A DNA stretch of 64,000 nt, taken from Burkholderia ambifaria (GTDB lineage: Bacteria > Pseudomonadota > Gammaproteobacteria > Burkholderiales > Burkholderiaceae). Every line of letters begins with the position of its first letter. Position 1 is the stretch's first letter. The position numbers and the translations under genes were made by a program. Shown here one piece after another: positions 61,693-64,000 of this stretch. Below the pieces are notes generated by a model. That model was given only the letters and a program-made list of their open reading frames with translations, was not told where the DNA came from and made no database searches. The stretch spans positions 152,396 through 216,395 of the forward strand of contig NZ_LKPJ01000015.1 in NCBI RefSeq assembly GCF_001443045.1, in the 5' to 3' direction.

Positions 61693-62854
61693 GGGAGCCT
61701 CGCGAACGCGTGATTGCCTTCAGGATAAGTGCGCGGTCGACAGAGCCGCAGTAGCAGCCGTCGTCGTCGACGACGGGCAGTGCATTCGGGCTCGCGACCA
61801 CGCGCGCGACGACATGTTCGAGCGACGCATCGCGCCGGATGCTTTCGATCGGCCGCACCGACGGCGTGGCCTGACCGATCGCATCGCGCGTGACGAAGCC
61901 ACGAATCTTGCGTTGGGCGTCGAGCACGAACGCGTATTCGGCACTGCCGTTCAGCGTCGCCGCGACGTTCGCGGCATCGAACTTCGACATGATTGGCACG
62001 GCGCCCGTCTGCATCAGGTCGCCGGCAGTGAGATAGCGGCTGGTGTCGATGCCGTCGAAGAATGCGCGCACGTAGTCGTCGGCCGGGTTCGCGATGATGT
62101 CCTGCGGCGTGCCGACCTGCACGAGCCGGCCGCCTTCCATGATCGCGATGCGGTTGCCGATGCGCAGCGCCTCCTCCAGATCGTGCGACACGAACATGAT
62201 CGTGCGGCGTTGTTCCTTCTGCAGTTGCAGCAGCACGTCCTGCATTTCGCGGCGCTTGAGCGGATCGAGCGCGGAGAACGCCTCGTCCATGATCATCAGC
62301 GACGGGTTCACGGCCAGCGCGCGGGCGAGGCCGACGCGCTGCTGCATGCCGCCCGACAGCTCGGACGGCAGCTTGTGCGAGAACGGTGCCAGACCGACCT
62401 GCTCGAGCACTTCCATCGCCCTGCGCTCGCGTTCCTTCTTGCCGACGCCCGCGACCTCGAGGCCGAACGCGGCATTCGACACCACGGAGCGATGCGGCAT
62501 CAGCGCGAACGACTGAAACACCATGCTCATGTCCTTGCGACGCAGCGCGGTCAGCGCCGAGCGGCGTGCCGACGCGACGTCGAGCCCGTCGATCAGCACC
62601 TTGCCGGCGCTCGGATCGACCAGCCGATTCACGAGGCGGATCAGCGTGGATTTGCCGGAGCCGGACAGGCCCATCAGCACGAATATTTCGCCTTCCTGCA
62701 CATCGAACGATACGTTGTGCACGCCGACGACCTGACCGGTACGCTTGAGCACATCATCTTTCGTCGCACCGGCAGCGAGCATGTCGAGCGCCTGCTGCGG
62801 GTTGCTTCCAAACACCTTGCACAGACCTTCGACCACGACCTTGGGGGCATCCAT
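61685..62854 (-). CDS. choV: Choline ABC transporter, ATP-binding protein with tandem CBS domains
   Basis: A 389-aa ATPase. Walker A LMGLSGSGKSTLIRLVNRLV, Q-loop MVFQSFALMPHRSV, signature ELSGGMQQRVGLARAL, Walker B LMIMDEAFSALDPLK. The last 110 residues form two CBS domains (LMQTGAVPIMSKFDAANVAA, SNALPVVDDDG-type end) that may sense ionic strength or nucleotides. First gene of the cho operon on the minus strand; GAGGAGAAGG precedes the ATG. Confidence 0.95.
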   Translation of the reverse strand: MDAPKVVVEGLCKVFGSNPQQALDMLAAGATKDDVLKRTGQVVGVHNVSFDVQEGEIFVLMGLSGSGKSTLIRLVNRLVDPSAGKVLIDGLDVASARRSALTALRRKDMSMVFQSFALMPHRSVVSNAAFGLEVAGVGKKERERRAMEVLEQVGLAPFSHKLPSELSGGMQQRVGLARALAVNPSLMIMDEAFSALDPLKRREMQDVLLQLQKEQRRTIMFVSHDLEEALRIGNRIAIMEGGRLVQVGTPQDIIANPADDYVRAFFDGIDTSRYLTAGDLMQTGAVPIMSKFDAANVAATLNGSAEYAFVLDAQRKIRGFVTRDAIGQATPSVRPIESIRRDASLEHVVARVVASPNALPVVDDDGCYCGSVDRALILKAITRSRGSHV

Positions 62855-63453
62855 TGAAACCTTCTCCTCGTGTAGCGGGGACTCACGCGTCTCATAGCGT
62901 GCCTACATAGTTGCCAGAAAAAACCCCGACCTGCCGACGAATTACGACAAACGCTTGCGCAAATACGACACGCCCGCCGGCCCCGCCATGCGGGGCGCGG
63001 GGCGCGGCGGCACCCCATTGCGGCAATGCAATACGCGCAGGGCCAGCAACGACGGGCCTCGCGTCCGGAAGTTGTGCGCAGCAGCGGGACATGCGAGCGG
63101 TGATTTTCCGCATCGATCCGCAACGGGCGCGCGTCGCTTTGCGACAATTTCACGTCCGACCGGACCGTGTCGCCTGCCCCCGCTCGAGCAAAAAGAATGG
63201 TCGTACGAAAACCCGCTTCGCGAACGCGCGACAGCCACGTTTCGAGGCCCGCGCGCAACCCAGAAAATCCCGCATGGCCGCTGTGATACATTGCCGGCAA
63301 CCACACCGATTGTGAAGCCGCAACGCGCCTTGCGCACGGCATCGAGCCAACGGTGCGCGCATGCCGGTTCGCCTGCCGGCCATGCCCAAACAGCCTCGAT
63401 CGGACCACGCGACGATCGAAGGACGATAACGAAACGAGAGAGGGAGCTAGGCG
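62855..63453. other. Divergent intergenic region choV-DUF2339 gene
   Basis: About 600 bp. The cho promoter must lie near its left end, where the direct repeats at 62941-62971 occur. The rest is high-GC, with no credible gene or terminator. The promoter of the downstream plus-strand gene is not evident. Confidence 0.5.
62941..62971. promoter_or_regulatory. AraC-type direct repeats upstream of choV
   Basis: AATTACGACA (62941-62950) and AAATACGACA (62962-62971) are near-identical 10-mers with a 21-bp period, two helical turns. AraC/GbdR-type activators bind such direct repeats. They lie 87-117 bp upstream of the choV start on the minus strand, a normal distance for activation. Confidence 0.55.
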
Positions 63454-64000
63454 ATGAATTGGGCTTTTGCCGCAATCGGTTTCATCGTGGGCGGTATCGC
63501 CGCATTGTTCGGGGATTTCTCCGCCGCCAACGGCACGCTGCTCGGTGCGGCGGTCGGGTTCTGCATCGGCCATGCACTGCAGCAACGCAAGCGCAAGAAC
63601 GGCGGCACGACACCCGGCGAATTCGCGATATCCGCGCCCCCCGCGACGCCGCATTCGCCGCCCGTTCCGCTCGCCGATCGCGTCGCGCGCCTCGAAGCGA
63701 CGGTCGACGCGCTCACGCGCGAGCTCGATGTGCTGCGCGGCCAGCTCGCCGGCGCGAAGGCCGGTGCCGCCGCGACGGGCAGCGCCGCGCTGGCGCCGTC
63801 GGCGCCGCCGGTCACCGCCACGTCATCGCAGGCCACGATGCCGCCGCGGCCCTCCATGCAGCCCGTCGCCGCGAGCACCGCCACGCCATCGTCGATGTCC
63901 ACGCCCGCTCCCGCGCCGGCCGTCGCCCCGCGCACGCGCGACGCGCAGGCCGCTACCGGTACACCGACGAATCCGCCCGCAACGTCCCCCCGCCCTGCCC
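63454..64000 (+). CDS. DUF2339-type membrane protein, N-terminal part (cut by window edge)
   Basis: The first 182 residues of a longer protein. MNWAFAAIGFIVGGIAALFG and a second hydrophobic part (GTLLGAAVGFCIGHAL) are followed by a coiled region (RVARLEATVDALTRELDVLR) and a long Pro/Ala/Thr-rich linker. This start is typical of DUF2339 multi-pass membrane proteins, whose many helices would follow. The frame stays open to the window end. GGGAG precedes the ATG. Function unknown. Confidence 0.75.
   Translation, partial: MNWAFAAIGFIVGGIAALFGDFSAANGTLLGAAVGFCIGHALQQRKRKNGGTTPGEFAISAPPATPHSPPVPLADRVARLEATVDALTRELDVLRGQLAGAKAGAAATGSAALAPSAPPVTATSSQATMPPRPSMQPVAASTATPSSMSTPAPAPAVAPRTRDAQAATGTPTNPPATSPRPA

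Noticed and set aside
1..64000. tRNA, rRNA, CRISPR, insertion sequences, prophage or integrative element
   Set aside because: No cloverleaf-like gene, spaced repeats, transposase, integrase or att-like duplication was noticed on reading the window.

Overview
This window is high-GC (about two thirds G+C by eye), protein-dense bacterial DNA. Its gene content (a rhamnolipid locus, choline and sarcosine catabolism, hopanoid-type genes, paired DUF4148 proteins, many LysR and GlxA/AraC regulators) fits the Burkholderia cepacia complex or a close relative, probably a secondary chromosome. That assignment is inferred from gene families; no rRNA, tRNA, origin, insertion sequence, prophage or CRISPR array was seen.

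Layout. 1-3.5 kb (minus): a rhamnolipid operon, rhlA, an ICMT-type methyltransferase, rhlB and an edge-truncated MFS exporter. 3.5-4.2 kb: an AT-rich spacer with two abutting palindromes and a BetI-like operator. 4.2-8.0 kb: betI-betB-betA (choline to glycine betaine), closed by a strong terminator. 8.7-20.2 kb: cupin, ABC-2 exporter, MBL-fold protein, hybrid histidine kinase, YCII/DGPF protein, a DinB-like gene behind a 22-bp inverted repeat, two alpha/beta hydrolases, and a LysR-decarboxylase-aldo/keto reductase group. 20.4-24.8 kb: small orphan genes, an 8-bp x5 tandem repeat, an unrecognised gene divergent from an HTH gene, and a CocE/PepX lipoprotein hydrolase. 24.9-27.3 kb: M20 amidohydrolase and a D-2-hydroxyacid dehydrogenase. 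27.4-31.3 kb: a four-gene YehZYXW/OpuC-type transporter. 31.5-32.1 kb: lytic transglycosylase. 32.4-39.4 kb (minus): sdaA-soxB-soxD-soxA-soxG-folB-like. 39.6 kb: a divergent GlxA/AraC regulator that seems to lack its first HTH. 40.8-47.7 kb: a tetronate operon (regulator, ltnD, otnK, otnC, MFS, otnI, denD). 47.8-50.1 kb: hpnL/hpnI-like pair. 50.1-54.4 kb: a two-component system, cytochrome b561 and two DUF4148 proteins. 54.6-58.4 kb: LpxO-like hydroxylase, LysR/SnoaL-like divergent pair, MoaD-like protein and BNR-repeat protein. 58.6-62.9 kb (minus): choline ABC operon choV-choW-regulator-choX. 63.5 kb onward: start of a DUF2339-type membrane protein.

The genes centre on quaternary amines. 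ChoXWV (and perhaps the YehZYXW-type system) imports choline or betaine, BetBA oxidises choline to glycine betaine, and sarcosine oxidase plus serine dehydratase carry the lower pathway to formaldehyde/5,10-methylene-THF, glycine, serine and pyruvate. The demethylation steps from betaine to sarcosine are not in this window. The tetronate operon is a second complete catabolic module, for L-threonate and D-erythronate.

The points most worth a second look are the methyltransferase inside the rhamnolipid operon, the apparent in-frame loss of one HTH from the regulator next to the sarcosine operon, the FolB paralogue overlapping soxG, the MoaD-like/BNR pair, the unrecognised divergent pair at 20.9-22.2 kb, and the hairpin covering the DinB-like start.
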